A stretch of 64,000 bases of DNA from Pseudomonas oryzihabitans (GTDB lineage Bacteria > Pseudomonadota > Gammaproteobacteria > Pseudomonadales > Pseudomonadaceae): positions 1,996,501-2,060,500 of the forward strand of contig NZ_CP102428.1 of the NCBI RefSeq assembly GCF_024652905.1, read 5' to 3'. Numbering within the stretch: position 1 is the first letter of the stretch; every line of letters starts with the position of its first letter. A program made the position numbers and the translations under genes. This document shows positions 24,572-34,226 of the stretch, piece after piece. The notes under the pieces are model-generated. The model was not told the DNA's origin and did not search any database. It worked only from the letters and a program-made list of their open reading frames with translations.

Positions 24572-27500
24572 ATGAACATGATCGCCCGCCTGCCGGCCCC
24601 GGCGCCCCTCGCCGCCGCCTACACCGACTTCCTCAGCGCCCTCGCCGCCAGCGGCTTCCAGGGTGAGATCGCACCGGACCATGCCAGCCGTACGGTCATG
24701 GCCACCGACAACTCCATCTACCAGCGCCTGCCGCAGGCCGCGGTCTTTCCCAAGGACAGCGCCGACGTCCAGCGACTGGCCCAACTGATGGGCGAGGCGC
24801 GCTTCCAGGGCGTGGTCCTGACCCCGCGCGGCGGCGGCACCGGCACCAATGGCCAGTCGCTCACCGACGGTATCGTGGTCGACCTTTCCCGCCACCTGAA
24901 CCGGATCCTGGAGATCAACGCCGCAGAGGGCTGGGTACGGGTGCAGGCCGGGGTGGTCAAGGACCAGCTCAACGCCGCGCTCAGGCCCCACGGGCTGTTC
25001 TTCGCCCCGGAGTTGTCCACCTCCAACCGCGCCACCATCGGCGGCATGATCAACACCGACGCCAGTGGCCAGGGCAGCGTGACCTACGGCAAGACCCGCA
25101 ACCACGTACTGGAACTGGACGCCTACCTGATCGGCGGCGAACGTGTGGAAAGTCGCCCGGTGGACAGCGCCGAGCTGGACGCCCTCTGCGCCCGCCAGGA
25201 CCGTACTGGCGCGGTCTACCGCTGCGCGCGGGACATCGCCGAGAACCAGGCCGCGCTGATCGAGGCGCGCTTTCCCAAGCTCAACCGCTGCCTGACCGGT
25301 TATGACCTGGCGCACCTGGTCGAGCCGGACGGCCGCTTCAACCTCAACAGCGTGCTGTGCGGCGCCGAGGGCTCTCTGGCCTTCATCGCCGAGGCCAAGC
25401 TCAACGTCCTGCCGATTCCCAAGTACTCGGTGCTGGTCAACGTCCGCTACGCCAGTTTCATGGACGCCCTGCGCGATGCCCGCGCCTTGATCGAATTGAA
25501 GCCGCTGTCCATCGAGACGGTGGATTCCAAGGTGCTCTTGCTGGCCATGCAGGACATCGTCTGGCACAGCGTGGCGGAATACTTTCCCGAGGACGTGGAG
25601 CGCCCTACCCTGGGCATCAACCTGGTGGAATTTAGCGGCGACGATCCCGAGGCAGTGGACGCCCGCGTCCAGGGCTTTCTGGAGCACCTACGCCAGGACG
25701 TCACTGTCGAGCGCCTGGGCCACACCCTGGCCATCGGCCGCAATGCCGTGACCCGCGTCTACACCATGCGCAAGCGCGCCGTGGGGCTCCTGGGCAATGT
25801 CCAGGGCGAGATCCGTCCGCAGCCCTTCGTCGAAGACACCGCGGTGCCGCCGGAGCGCCTGGCCGACTTCATCGCCGAATTCCGCGCCCTGCTCGACGGC
25901 CACAACCTGCAATACGGCATGTTCGGCCACGTCGACGCCGGGGTGCTGCACGTGCGTCCGGCGCTGGATCTCAAAGACCCGCGCCAGGCGGCGCTGGTGC
26001 GGCCGATCTCCGACCAGGTGGCCGTACTGACGCAGAAATACGGCGGACTGCTCTGGGGCGAACACGGCAAGGGCGTGCGCTCGGAATATGCGCCAGCGTT
26101 CTTTGGCGATCTCTATCCCGCGCTGCAGGCGCTCAAGGGTGCCTTCGATCCGCACAACCAGCTCAATCCGGGCAAGATCGCCACCCCGCTCGCCAGCGGC
26201 GCCGAGCTGCTCAAGGTCGATGGCGTGACCCTCAGGGGCGAACTGGACCGCACCCTCGACGAGCGCGTCTGGCAGAGCTACGGCACCGCCATGCACTGCA
26301 ACGGCAACGGCGCCTGCTACAACTACGATCCCGATGACGCCATGTGCCCGTCCTGGAAGGCTACCCGCCAGCGCATTCACTCGCCGAAAGGCCGTGCCTC
26401 CCTGATCCGCGAATGGCTGCGCCTGCAAGGCCAGGCCGGCATTGATGTCCTGGCTCCGGCCCCGCGTGGCGCCCTGAACTGGCTAAAGGCTCTGCCCCAG
26501 CGCTGGCGCAACGGCCGCCAGGCCGAGGCGGATTTCTCCCACGAAGTCTATGACGCCATGGCCGGCTGCCTGGCCTGCAAGTCCTGCGCAGGCCAGTGCC
26601 CGATCAAGGTCAACGTCCCGGAATTCCGCTCGCGCTTTCTCGAGCTCTATCACCGTCGCTACCTGCGCCCCCTGCGCGACTACCTGATCGGCTCCCTGGA
26701 ATTCAGCCTGCCGCTGTTCGCCCGCGCGCCCGGTCTCTACAACGCCGTCATGGGCGCCACACCCATCCAGCGGCTGTTCGCCGAGCGCATCGGCATGGTC
26801 GACAGCCCCCTGCTCAGCCGTTTCGACCTGGTGCCGGTCATGCAGCAGTGGCAGGTACAGATCGCCACCCCCGAGCGGCTGCTGGCCCTGAGCGATGAAG
26901 AACGCGCCAAGACCATCGTGCTGGTGCAGGACGCCTTCACCCGCTACTTCGAGACGCCGCTCACCGCGGCCTTTCTCGAACTGGCCGCGCGGCTCGGCCA
27001 GCGAGTGTTCCTCGCGCCCTATCGCGCCAACGGCAAGCCGCTGCAGGTGCAGGGCTTCCTCGGCGCCTTCGAGCGCACGGCGCGACGCAACGCGGCAGGA
27101 CTCGCCAGCCTGGCCGGCTTCGGCGTCAGGCTGGTGGGCCTGGATCCAGCCATGACCCTGGTCTATCGCCAGGAATACCCCAAGGTCCCCGGCATCGCCC
27201 GGATGCCCGAGGTGCTGCTGCCCCAGGAATGGCTGCTGCAGGTGCTGCCGGAAGAGAAGCAGGTGGTCGGCGACAAGGTCTATCGCCTGCTCGGCCACTG
27301 CACCGAAAAAACCAACGCCCCGGCCAGCGTCAGCCAGTGGCAGCAGGTGTTCGAACGCCTGGGTCTGGGCCTCAAGCCGGAAAGCACCGGCTGCTGCGGC
27401 ATGTCCGGCACCTACGGCCACGAGGCGCGGAATCTCGCGACCTCCAAGGTGATCTACGACCAGTCCTGGGCCCGCGCCCTGGCGGTACCGGCGGAACAGG

Positions 27501-27607
27501 GCGAAGCCCTGGCCACCGGCTACTCTTGCCGCAGCCAGGTCAAGCGCCTCGACGACCGCCGCCTGCGTCATCCGTTGGAAGCGGTGTTGGAAGCGGTAAG
27601 GGGCTGA
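24572..27607 (+). CDS. ydiJ: FAD-binding and Fe-S oxidoreductase, D-2-hydroxyglutarate dehydrogenase (YdiJ-like)
   Basis: This protein of about 1011 residues fuses a PCMH-type FAD domain to a C-terminal Fe-S module. The FAD-binding motif is TPRGGGTGTNGQS and PELSTSNRATIGGMI; the flavin oxidase C-domain contains YGMFGHVDAGVLHVRPALD and WGEHGKG. Fe-S ligands lie in CNGNGACYNYDPDDAMCPS and CLACKSCAGQCPIKVNVPEF, and the CCG domain in STGCCGMSGTYGHE. The sequence follows E. coli YdiJ along its whole length. The start is uncertain: ATG 24572 fits YdiJ best, while ATG 24515 has a better ribosome-binding site (AAAAGG) and would add 19 residues. Confidence 0.9.
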   Translation: MNMIARLPAPAPLAAAYTDFLSALAASGFQGEIAPDHASRTVMATDNSIYQRLPQAAVFPKDSADVQRLAQLMGEARFQGVVLTPRGGGTGTNGQSLTDGIVVDLSRHLNRILEINAAEGWVRVQAGVVKDQLNAALRPHGLFFAPELSTSNRATIGGMINTDASGQGSVTYGKTRNHVLELDAYLIGGERVESRPVDSAELDALCARQDRTGAVYRCARDIAENQAALIEARFPKLNRCLTGYDLAHLVEPDGRFNLNSVLCGAEGSLAFIAEAKLNVLPIPKYSVLVNVRYASFMDALRDARALIELKPLSIETVDSKVLLLAMQDIVWHSVAEYFPEDVERPTLGINLVEFSGDDPEAVDARVQGFLEHLRQDVTVERLGHTLAIGRNAVTRVYTMRKRAVGLLGNVQGEIRPQPFVEDTAVPPERLADFIAEFRALLDGHNLQYGMFGHVDAGVLHVRPALDLKDPRQAALVRPISDQVAVLTQKYGGLLWGEHGKGVRSEYAPAFFGDLYPALQALKGAFDPHNQLNPGKIATPLASGAELLKVDGVTLRGELDRTLDERVWQSYGTAMHCNGNGACYNYDPDDAMCPSWKATRQRIHSPKGRASLIREWLRLQGQAGIDVLAPAPRGALNWLKALPQRWRNGRQAEADFSHEVYDAMAGCLACKSCAGQCPIKVNVPEFRSRFLELYHRRYLRPLRDYLIGSLEFSLPLFARAPGLYNAVMGATPIQRLFAERIGMVDSPLLSRFDLVPVMQQWQVQIATPERLLALSDEERAKTIVLVQDAFTRYFETPLTAAFLELAARLGQRVFLAPYRANGKPLQVQGFLGAFERTARRNAAGLASLAGFGVRLVGLDPAMTLVYRQEYPKVPGIARMPEVLLPQEWLLQVLPEEKQVVGDKVYRLLGHCTEKTNAPASVSQWQQVFERLGLGLKPESTGCCGMSGTYGHEARNLATSKVIYDQSWARALAVPAEQGEALATGYSCRSQVKRLDDRRLRHPLEAVLEAVRG

Positions 27608-27613
27608 CCGCCT

Positions 27614-28366
27614 TGTTGGGCTTCGCTGCGCTCAGCCCAACCTACAAGGACGCCCCCTGTCGTAGGTTGGGTTGAGACAGCTCCATCGTCGAAGCCCAAC
27701 AACCGAAGCTCGGCCCGGGGCAGTGTTGGGCTTCGCTGCGCTCAGCCCAACCTACAAGGACGCTCCCTTTCGTAGGTTGGGCTGAGACAGCTCCATCGTC
27801 GAAGCCCAACAGCCGAAGCTTGGCCCTGGGCAATGTTGGGCTTCGCTACGCTCAACCCAACCTACAAGGACGCTCCCTGTCGTAGGTTGGGTTGAGACAG
27901 CTCCATCGTCGAAGCCCAACAACCGAAGCTCGGCTCGGGGCAGTGCTGGGCTTCGCTGCGCTCAGCCCAACCTACAAGGACGCTCCCTTTCGTAGGTTGG
28001 GCTGAGACAGCTCCATCGTCGAAGCCCAACAGCCGGAGTTCAGCCCTGGGCAGTGTTGGGCTTCGCTGCGCTCAGCCCAACCTACAAGGACGCACTCCTG
28101 CCATAGGTTGGGCTGAGACAGCTCCATCGTCGAAGCCCAACAACCGAAGCTTGGCCCGGGGCAATGTTGGGCTTCGCTACGCTCAACCCAACCTACAAGG
28201 ACGCTCCCTTTCGTAGGTTGGGCTGAGACAGCTTCATCGTCGAAGCCCAACAGCCGGCGCCCGACCCGGGGCAGTGTTGGGCTTCGCTGTGCTCAACCCA
28301 ACCTACAAGGACGCACTCCTGCCGTAGGTTGGGCTGAGACAGCTCCATCGTCGAAGCCCAACAGCC
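27614..28366. repeat. 110-bp tandem array of hairpin units (7 copies)
   Basis: Units begin at 27614, 27725, 27835, 27945, 28055, 28166 and 28276 (period 110-111 bp). Each unit opens GTTGGGCTTCG and closes CGAAGCCCAAC, with an inner pair CAGCCCAACCTAC/GTAGGTTGGGCTG, giving a two-armed cruciform of about 90 bp plus a spacer of about 17 bp. Copies are nearly identical, with scattered substitutions. Open frames on the minus strand through it (27642-28561) are products of the repetition. Confidence 0.93.
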
Positions 28367-28504
28367 GCAGGGTGGAAAACCGCGCAGCGTTTTACACGCA
28401 TCTACACACACGCTCGACCCGCCTGCTGGCAGATCGCTTGACCGGAGCGCTAGGAAAGGAAGGAAGACACCAGAGGACACGACCAGAAAAAATCGCGCCC
28501 AAAC
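28367..28504. other. Intergenic stretch with a REP-like hairpin
   Basis: GTGGAAAAC (28372-28380) and GTTTTACAC (28389-28397) form a hairpin with one mismatch, in the style of Pseudomonas GGTGGAAAACC repeats. Nothing else is recognised before the tRNA terminator. Confidence 0.45.
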
Positions 28505-28528
28505 GAAAAAGCGGCCACTAGGGCCGCT
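28505..28528 (-). terminator. Rho-independent terminator of the tRNA-Val/tRNA-Asp operon
   Basis: On the minus strand AGCGGCC and GGCCGCT pair around a short loop and are followed by a run of T. It lies 42 bp past tRNA-Asp. Confidence 0.85.
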
Positions 28529-28569
28529 ATTCGATGGCTGCTGGCGTTCAGGACCAGACAACCTTTAAA

Positions 28570-28646
28570 TGGCGCAGCGGACGGGACTCGAACCCGCGAC
28601 CCCCGGCGTGACAGGCCGGTATTCTAACCGACTGAACTACCGCTGC
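28570..28646 (-). tRNA. tRNA-Asp (GTC)
   Basis: A 77-nt cloverleaf on the minus strand: acceptor GCAGCGG/CCGCTGC, anticodon loop CTGTCAC with GTC, T-arm GGTTCGAGTCC, discriminator G and encoded CCA. It is the second gene of a two-tRNA operon after tRNA-Val. Confidence 0.97.
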
Positions 28647-28659
28647 GCATTACCTCGAG

Positions 28660-28735
28660 TGGTGGGTGATGACGGGATCGAACCGCCGACCCTCTGCTTG
28701 TAAGGCAGATGCTCTCCCAGCTGAGCTAATCACCC
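28660..28735 (-). tRNA. tRNA-Val (TAC)
   Basis: A 76-nt cloverleaf on the minus strand: acceptor GGGTGAT/ATCACCC, D-arm AGCTCAGCTGGGAGAGC, anticodon loop CTTACAA with TAC, T-arm GGTTCGATCCC and encoded CCA. It lies 13 bp upstream of tRNA-Asp. Confidence 0.97.
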
Positions 28736-28946
28736 GTTTGCTCTCGAAGTGGGGCGCATTCTACGGAGGGGCTTACGACCTGGCAACCCCTTTTTGAAAA
28801 AAAATTTTCCAGCACTTCCAAAGGCTTAGCGCTGCCCTTCCAGGCAACTGGAGAAAGCGCGCATTCCCGACGACCACCGCGATCCGGGGTTGGCCTCCGG
28901 GGCGAGCGACGCGGATAATGCGCGCTTCGTTTTTGGGAGTGACACC

Positions 28947-29867
28947 ATGTGGTTCCGTAATCTGCTCGTCTACCGTCTCACCCAGGAAGTCGCCTTCGAG
29001 ACCGAAGCCCTCGAAGCCGCCCTCGCCGCCAAGCCCGCCCGCCCCTGCGCCAGCCAGGAATTGTCCACCTATGGCTTCGTCGCCCCCTTCGGCAAGGGCC
29101 CGGACCTGCCGCTGGTGCACGAAAGCCAGGGCTTCTTCCTGATCGCCGCGCGCAAGGAAGAACGCATCCTGCCCAGCAGCGTGGTCAAGGAAGCCGTGCA
29201 GGAAAAGGTCGACGAGATCGAAAACCAGCAGATGCGCAAGGTCTACAAGAAGGAGAAGGAGCAGATCAAGGACGAGATCGTCCAGGCCTTCCTGCCCCGC
29301 GCCTTCATCCGTCGCCAGACCACCTATGCCGCCATCGATCCCAAGCAGGGCTGGATCCTGGTGGACGCCTCCAGCGCCAAGCGCGCCGAGGACCTGCTCT
29401 CCACCCTGCGCGATGCCCTGGGCTCGCTGCCGGTCCGGCCGCTGGGCGTCAAGCAGGCGCCGATGGCCACCTTTACCGACTGGGTCAAGGCTGGTGACGC
29501 CACCCATGGCCTCTACATCCTCGACGAGTGCGAGTTGCGCGATGCGGGCGAAGATGGCGGCGTGGTGCGCTGCAAGGGTCAGGACCTGACCAGCGAAGAG
29601 ATCCAGAGCCACCTGGGCGCCGGCAAGCTGGTCACCAAGCTGGCCCTGGCCTGGCAGGACAAGCTGGCCCTGCTGCTGGACGACAAGGTCACCATCAAGC
29701 GCCTGAAGTTCGAGGACCTCCTGCAGGACCAGGCCGAACAGGACGGTGGCGAAGACGCCCTCGGCCAGCAGGACGCCAGCTTCGTGCTGATGATGATGAC
29801 CCTGGCGGAATTCCTGCCACAGCTGATCGAAGCCCTGGGTGGCGAAGAGCTGCCCCAGGGACTGTAA
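28947..29867 (+). CDS. rdgC: Recombination-associated protein RdgC
   Basis: This 306-residue protein is the usual length of RdgC, a ring-shaped dsDNA-binding protein that restrains RecA loading and replication-linked recombination. The family N-terminus [12 protein letters not shown] and the central helix-rich [21 protein letters not shown] are present, as is the C-terminal [20 protein letters not shown] 28947 has GGGAG upstream; an in-frame ATG at 28890 is rejected because it lacks family support. Confidence 0.95.
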   Translation: MWFRNLLVYRLTQEVAFETEALEAALAAKPARPCASQELSTYGFVAPFGKGPDLPLVHESQGFFLIAARKEERILPSSVVKEAVQEKVDEIENQQMRKVYKKEKEQIKDEIVQAFLPRAFIRRQTTYAAIDPKQGWILVDASSAKRAEDLLSTLRDALGSLPVRPLGVKQAPMATFTDWVKAGDATHGLYILDECELRDAGEDGGVVRCKGQDLTSEEIQSHLGAGKLVTKLALAWQDKLALLLDDKVTIKRLKFEDLLQDQAEQDGGEDALGQQDASFVLMMMTLAEFLPQLIEALGGEELPQGL

Positions 29868-29878
29868 TGACGACCTGC

Positions 29879-29953
29879 GCGTGATCGCTTGAGTCACAAG
29901 GCTTATCCGATCACGTGGACAGCCCCTAAGGCCGGCAGAGACCGGCCTTTTTT
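29879..29953 (+). terminator. rdgC terminator (two hairpins)
   Basis: A CGTGATC/GATCACG inverted repeat is followed by AAGGCCGG (29928-29935) and CCGGCCTT (29942-29949) with a T-run, a clear intrinsic terminator. It ends 26 bp before the next gene. Confidence 0.85.
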
Positions 29954-29979
29954 CTGCCTTTTCGACAGGAGTTCAACCC

Positions 29980-30921
29980 ATGCGCGCGCTCGCCGCCTTC
30001 AGCCGCTTCGTCGGCAATACCTTCGCCTTCTGGGTACTGCTCGCCGCCCTGCTGGCGTTCTTCGCCCCTGAGGTGTTCAAGCCACTGGGCGTGGCAATCG
30101 TGCCGCTGCTGGGGGTGATCATGTTCGGCATGGGCCTGACCCTCAAGGTCGAGGACTTCGCCGCCGTCGGTCGCCACCCTTGGCGGGTGCTGCTGGGTGT
30201 GGTGGCCCACTTCGTCATCATGCCGGGCGTGGCCTGGGCGCTCTGCCAGCTGTTCCACCTGCCGCCGGAGATCGCCGTGGGCGTCATCCTGGTTGGCTGC
30301 TGCCCCAGCGGCACGGCGTCCAACGTGATGACCTGGCTGGCCAAGGGCGACCTGGCGCTGTCGGTGGCCATCGCTGCCGTGACCACCCTGCTCGCCCCCC
30401 TGCTGACCCCGGCGCTGATCTGGCTGCTGGCCTCCACCTGGCTGCCGATCTCCTTTGGCGGCCTGTTCTGGTCGATCCTGCAGGTGGTGCTGCTGCCCAT
30501 CGCCCTGGGCCTGGTCGCCCAGCGCCTGCTCGGTCATCGTGTCGGCGCCCTGGTCGAGGTGCTGCCGCTGGCCTCGGTGGTCAGCATCGTGGTGATCGTC
30601 GCCGCCGTGGTGGCCGCCAGTCAGGCGCGCATCGCCGAATCCGGCCTCCTGATCATGGCGGTGGTGATCCTGCACAACGGCTTCGGCTTCCTGCTCGGCT
30701 ATCTCACCGGCAAGTGCTGCAAGCTGCCAGTGGCCCAGCGCAAATCGCTGGCGCTGGAAGTGGGCATGCAGAATTCCGGCCTCGGCGCCGCCCTGGCCAC
30801 CGCGCATTTCTCACCGCTGGCAGCGGTGCCCAGCGCCCTGTTCAGCGTCTGGCACAACATCTCCGGGGCGCTCCTGGCCACCCTTTTCCGCCGCTTCAAG
30901 GACGACGACGCCCGCCCCTGA
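29980..30921 (+). CDS. Bile acid:sodium symporter (BASS) family transporter
   Basis: This 313-residue inner-membrane protein has about nine or ten hydrophobic helices. The BASS core motifs are visible: GMGLTLKVEDF, VGCCPSGTASNVMTWLAKGD (crossover helix) and EVGMQNSGLGAALA. Family members carry organic acids, pantothenate or related anions with sodium; the substrate cannot be read here. The last 111 bp overlap the 3' end of the convergent GGDEF-EAL gene. Confidence 0.88.
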   Translation: MRALAAFSRFVGNTFAFWVLLAALLAFFAPEVFKPLGVAIVPLLGVIMFGMGLTLKVEDFAAVGRHPWRVLLGVVAHFVIMPGVAWALCQLFHLPPEIAVGVILVGCCPSGTASNVMTWLAKGDLALSVAIAAVTTLLAPLLTPALIWLLASTWLPISFGGLFWSILQVVLLPIALGLVAQRLLGHRVGALVEVLPLASVVSIVVIVAAVVAASQARIAESGLLIMAVVILHNGFGFLLGYLTGKCCKLPVAQRKSLALEVGMQNSGLGAALATAHFSPLAAVPSALFSVWHNISGALLATLFRRFKDDDARP

Positions 30922-33327
30922 GGACTCGTGCCACACCTGCCGGAGCAGCGCCTGGCAGGTGTCCTCGGTGAAGGGCTGCGGCCGGGCGATGCCATAGCCC
31001 TGGGCATAGTCGACGCCCAGGGCGCCGAGGGCCGCGATCACCGCGGCGTTCTCGGCGAACTCGGCGATGGTCTTCTTGCCGGTGAGATGCCCCAGCCGAT
31101 TGATCGCCTCGACCATGGCGCTGTCCACCGCATCCTCCAGCAGATGGCGAACGAAGCTGCCATCGATCTTCAGGTAGTCCACCGGCAGATGCTTGAGATA
31201 GGTGAAGGACGACATCCCGGCGCCGAAGTCGTCCAGGGAGAATCGCACCCCCAGGCCGCGTAACTCGTCCATGAACTGGCGTGCCGCATCCAGGTTGGCC
31301 ACGGCGCTGGTCTCGGTGATCTCGAAGCAGATCCGCGTCGGCGCGATCTGCCAGCGGTGCAGCTGCTCCCTGACGAAATCCGCCAGCCCCGCCTCGCCCA
31401 GGGAATGCCCGGACAGGTTGATGGCCAGGGTATCGAGCAGTCCGCTGGGCAACTCGGCGAAACGGGCCAGCGCCGCGGCGATCACCCAGCGATCCAGGTC
31501 CGGCATCAGCCCATAGCGCTCCGCCGCCGGGATGAAGGCACCGGGTGCGATCAAGCGGTCGCCCTCCTCCAGCCGCAGCAGCACCTCCACATGGCGATCC
31601 GTGGCCGTCTCGCCACCCAGCCCGAGGATCGGCTGGACGTACAGGCGGAATCTGTCCTCGGCCAGCGCCCGGTGCAATCGCTGCACCCAGGCCATCTCGC
31701 CATGGCGCTGGTCCAGCTCCACATCACCCGGCGCAAATACCTGGATGCGATTGCGGCCCTTGTCCTTGGCCGCGTAACAGGCCAGGTCCGCCAGGCGAAG
31801 GGCTTCCTCCGGTGCGAGAGCCTGACCACCCAGATGCACCACGCCGATGCTCAGGCCAACGCGAAAGCCCTGCCCGGCCGCCTCGAACTGCAGCGCGCCC
31901 ACGCAGCAGCGCAGACGCTCCGCCACGGCCTCGGCTTCAGCCGGCGCACGGTTCTCCAGCAAGACGCCGAATTCATCACCGCCCAGGCGCGCCAGGCAGT
32001 CTTCCTCCCTCAGCTGCTGCCCGAGCAATTCGCACAGCTGGCGCAGCAGGCGATCGCCATGGAAATGCCCGGAGGTGTCGTTGACGATCTTGAACTGATC
32101 CAGATCGATGAACATCAAGGAGGCTCGCGCCAGGTCCTGCCGGGCCAGCAGGCGTTCCAGCCGGATCTCGAATTCACGGCGATTGACCAATCCCGTGAGG
32201 GCATCGTGACTGGCCTGCCAGGCCAGGTCATGCAGAAAGGCCCGCTCGCGGGTCTGGTCATGCATCACCAGCACCACACCGGCACCCGATTCGCCCCGTG
32301 GCAGCGCGGTCACCGTGAGGGCCACCGGCACCCGGGTGCCATCGACGCGCACCAGCTGATGCGCCAGGGGTTCGTTGCCCGCCAACCAGTCCAGGCTGCG
32401 CAGCCGCTCGGCCAAGGGCAGGTTCGAGGGCGGCTGGTCTTCGGTCTGGATATCGAACAGGTGGGTGACGGGCGTGCCTGCGACCAGCTCCCGCCGCGCC
32501 AGCAGGCGTTCGGCTGCCGGATTGTGATAGAGCAGCCGCCCCTGGGCATTGAGGGCCAGCACCGCATCGCCAAGGGAGGCCAGGATGACCTGGATGTGTT
32601 CCTTTTCGGCCTGCAGCGCCTGCTCGGAGCGCCAGCGCTGCTGCACCAGGCTGTGCATGCGCCAGAGCGCCAGCAGCACCAGCAGGGCGCCGACCAGGAC
32701 ATTGGCGATGAACAGCGCCGCGACCAGCTGGCGTGACGCCACCCCCAGACGCTCCGAGAAGGCCACCGTTTCCGGCATCATCCGGTCGTGCAGATCCAGC
32801 AGCTGGCGTTTCAGCGGAATCAGCGCCGGCCCCGGTCCATGCAGCTTGATCAACTCGAAGCCGGTGCGTGCCAGGGCCTGGAATTCGTCCATGTAGGGAT
32901 CGGTGACCTGCCAACGGGCGATCACCCCTTCGAAGGGCTCCACATGGCGAGCCATCTGAAAGAGTGCGATGAGGCCGTCGATATCGTCAGGGTGATTGCC
33001 GGCCAGGCGCAGCAACCGCGCCGCCTCGGCAGGCGGGCCACCGCTGTCGAGCGCCTCGCGCGCCGCACGGTCGAGGTCATTGACGCTGATGGAGGCCAGG
33101 TAGTCGTGGTAGGCCTCGGCCTGCCCTTCGTCCAGGTAGGCACCCAGCGCCAGCATGGCGTTGCCGAGGCTCTTGCTCCACAGGCTTTCCGCCGAAACAT
33201 AGGCACGCACCGTCGACAGCAGTTGCAGGCTGACGATGGCGACCAGTGCCTGGCAGGACAGGATGATGACGAAGGGCCAGACGACCCGCAGGGTGCGCAG
33301 CGCAGAGGAAGGCGACAGTGAAGACAT
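30811..33327 (-). CDS. Membrane GGDEF-EAL cyclic-di-GMP protein with PAS domain
   Basis: This protein of about 838 residues has two membrane helices (VVWPFVIILSCQALVAIVSL near residue 15 and LFIANVLVGALLVLLALW near 240) that frame a periplasmic sensor region. A PAS domain, a GGDEF domain with an intact GGDEF at about residues 449-453, and an EAL domain follow. EAL-domain catalytic features look preserved: EVLLR in place of EALxR, NLSG, EITET, LDDFGAG, KIDG and an E in AEFAEN. It could make or degrade c-di-GMP. The final 45 or so residues beyond the normal EAL end are antisense to the BASS gene. ATG 33327 is chosen because translation upstream shows no family likeness. Confidence 0.88.
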   Translation of the reverse strand: MSSLSPSSALRTLRVVWPFVIILSCQALVAIVSLQLLSTVRAYVSAESLWSKSLGNAMLALGAYLDEGQAEAYHDYLASISVNDLDRAAREALDSGGPPAEAARLLRLAGNHPDDIDGLIALFQMARHVEPFEGVIARWQVTDPYMDEFQALARTGFELIKLHGPGPALIPLKRQLLDLHDRMMPETVAFSERLGVASRQLVAALFIANVLVGALLVLLALWRMHSLVQQRWRSEQALQAEKEHIQVILASLGDAVLALNAQGRLLYHNPAAERLLARRELVAGTPVTHLFDIQTEDQPPSNLPLAERLRSLDWLAGNEPLAHQLVRVDGTRVPVALTVTALPRGESGAGVVLVMHDQTRERAFLHDLAWQASHDALTGLVNRREFEIRLERLLARQDLARASLMFIDLDQFKIVNDTSGHFHGDRLLRQLCELLGQQLREEDCLARLGGDEFGVLLENRAPAEAEAVAERLRCCVGALQFEAAGQGFRVGLSIGVVHLGGQALAPEEALRLADLACYAAKDKGRNRIQVFAPGDVELDQRHGEMAWVQRLHRALAEDRFRLYVQPILGLGGETATDRHVEVLLRLEEGDRLIAPGAFIPAAERYGLMPDLDRWVIAAALARFAELPSGLLDTLAINLSGHSLGEAGLADFVREQLHRWQIAPTRICFEITETSAVANLDAARQFMDELRGLGVRFSLDDFGAGMSSFTYLKHLPVDYLKIDGSFVRHLLEDAVDSAMVEAINRLGHLTGKKTIAEFAENAAVIAALGALGVDYAQGYGIARPQPFTEDTCQALLRQVWHESSGAGVVVLEAAEKGGQERPGDVVPDAEQGAGHRCQR

Positions 33328-33501
33328 ACAGCGATCCGCAAAGGAGACGGGCGAATTCTTGCCATTGAGCAGGCATGTCGGCCGTTTCGCGGAAAACTGT
33401 TGGTCTGGAAGGACTTCGCGCTGGATTACTGACGCCAAACAAGCGACATAGACCCCTCGCGGTCCTGGCACTGCCGACGAGCGGTAGCCCAGGCCCTGTG
33501 C

Positions 33502-34068
33502 CTAATTGAAGGAAGCCTCCAGCCGCGCCTTCACCTCGGGCCATTCGCGGTCGGTGATGCTGTACATAACGGTGTCGTCCAGACGACCGTCGGCCAGCCG
33601 CCGATGATGACGCAGCAGGCCTTCACGGACCGCGCCCAGCTTCTCGATGGCGGCCTGGGACCTGAGGTTGGTCGCCGCGGTCTTGAGCTGCACCCGCACC
33701 AGCTGCCAGTGCTCGAAGGCATGGCGTAGCATCAGGTACTTGATGTTGCCGTTGAGACCACTGCCATGCTGCTCGCTGTCGAGCCAGGTCCAGCCGATCT
33801 CGGCGGCGGGCAGCGCCGGCAGGAAGTCGGCGAAGCGGGTAGTGCCCACCAGCCGGTCGGCGATCCGCACGGCGAAGGGCAAGGCGCGCCCCTCGCGCCC
33901 CTCGGCCAGCGCCTGACGATACCAATCCGGCCGCAGGGGGCCGCTCAGGTAGTGCAGCGCCTCGCGATTGCGCTCGGCCAGGCTGACCAGCTCCAGCACG
34001 TCGCCCTCCGCCAGGGGGTCCAGGCGCAGCGCACCACGTTGCAGGGAAATGGGCTGCGCTTGGAACAT
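33502..34068 (-). CDS. GNAT N-acetyltransferase (RimJ/RimL type)
   Basis: This 188-residue acetyltransferase of the RimJ/RimL group has LRLDPLAEGDVLELVSL at the N-terminus, the acetyl-CoA-binding region around LNGNIKYLMLRHAFEH, and the characteristic KTAATNLRSQAAIEKLGAVREG. It acetylates an amino group of an unknown substrate, in family members usually a protein N-terminus or an antibiotic-like amine. It is monocistronic, on the minus strand between the GGDEF-EAL and the kinase genes. Confidence 0.85.
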   Translation of the reverse strand: MFQAQPISLQRGALRLDPLAEGDVLELVSLAERNREALHYLSGPLRPDWYRQALAEGREGRALPFAVRIADRLVGTTRFADFLPALPAAEIGWTWLDSEQHGSGLNGNIKYLMLRHAFEHWQLVRVQLKTAATNLRSQAAIEKLGAVREGLLRHHRRLADGRLDDTVMYSITDREWPEVKARLEASFN

Positions 34069-34226
34069 GACGGTCTCTCTCGCTTGAATCAGCCCGCCAA
34101 CCTAACAGGGCCGGCCGTCTGGCTCAACCCACCGTCATCCCATCGCGCGCCAGAACTGACGTCTGGCACCCCAAGGTGCGACACTTTGTCCGGGCGCGAT
34201 GGGCGCCTGGAATGTCTGGAGTCGCC

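Noticed and set aside
27614-28366. Tandem array considered as a CRISPR
   Set aside because: Units are 110 bp, adjacent and nearly identical, with no unique spacers; no cas genes in the window.
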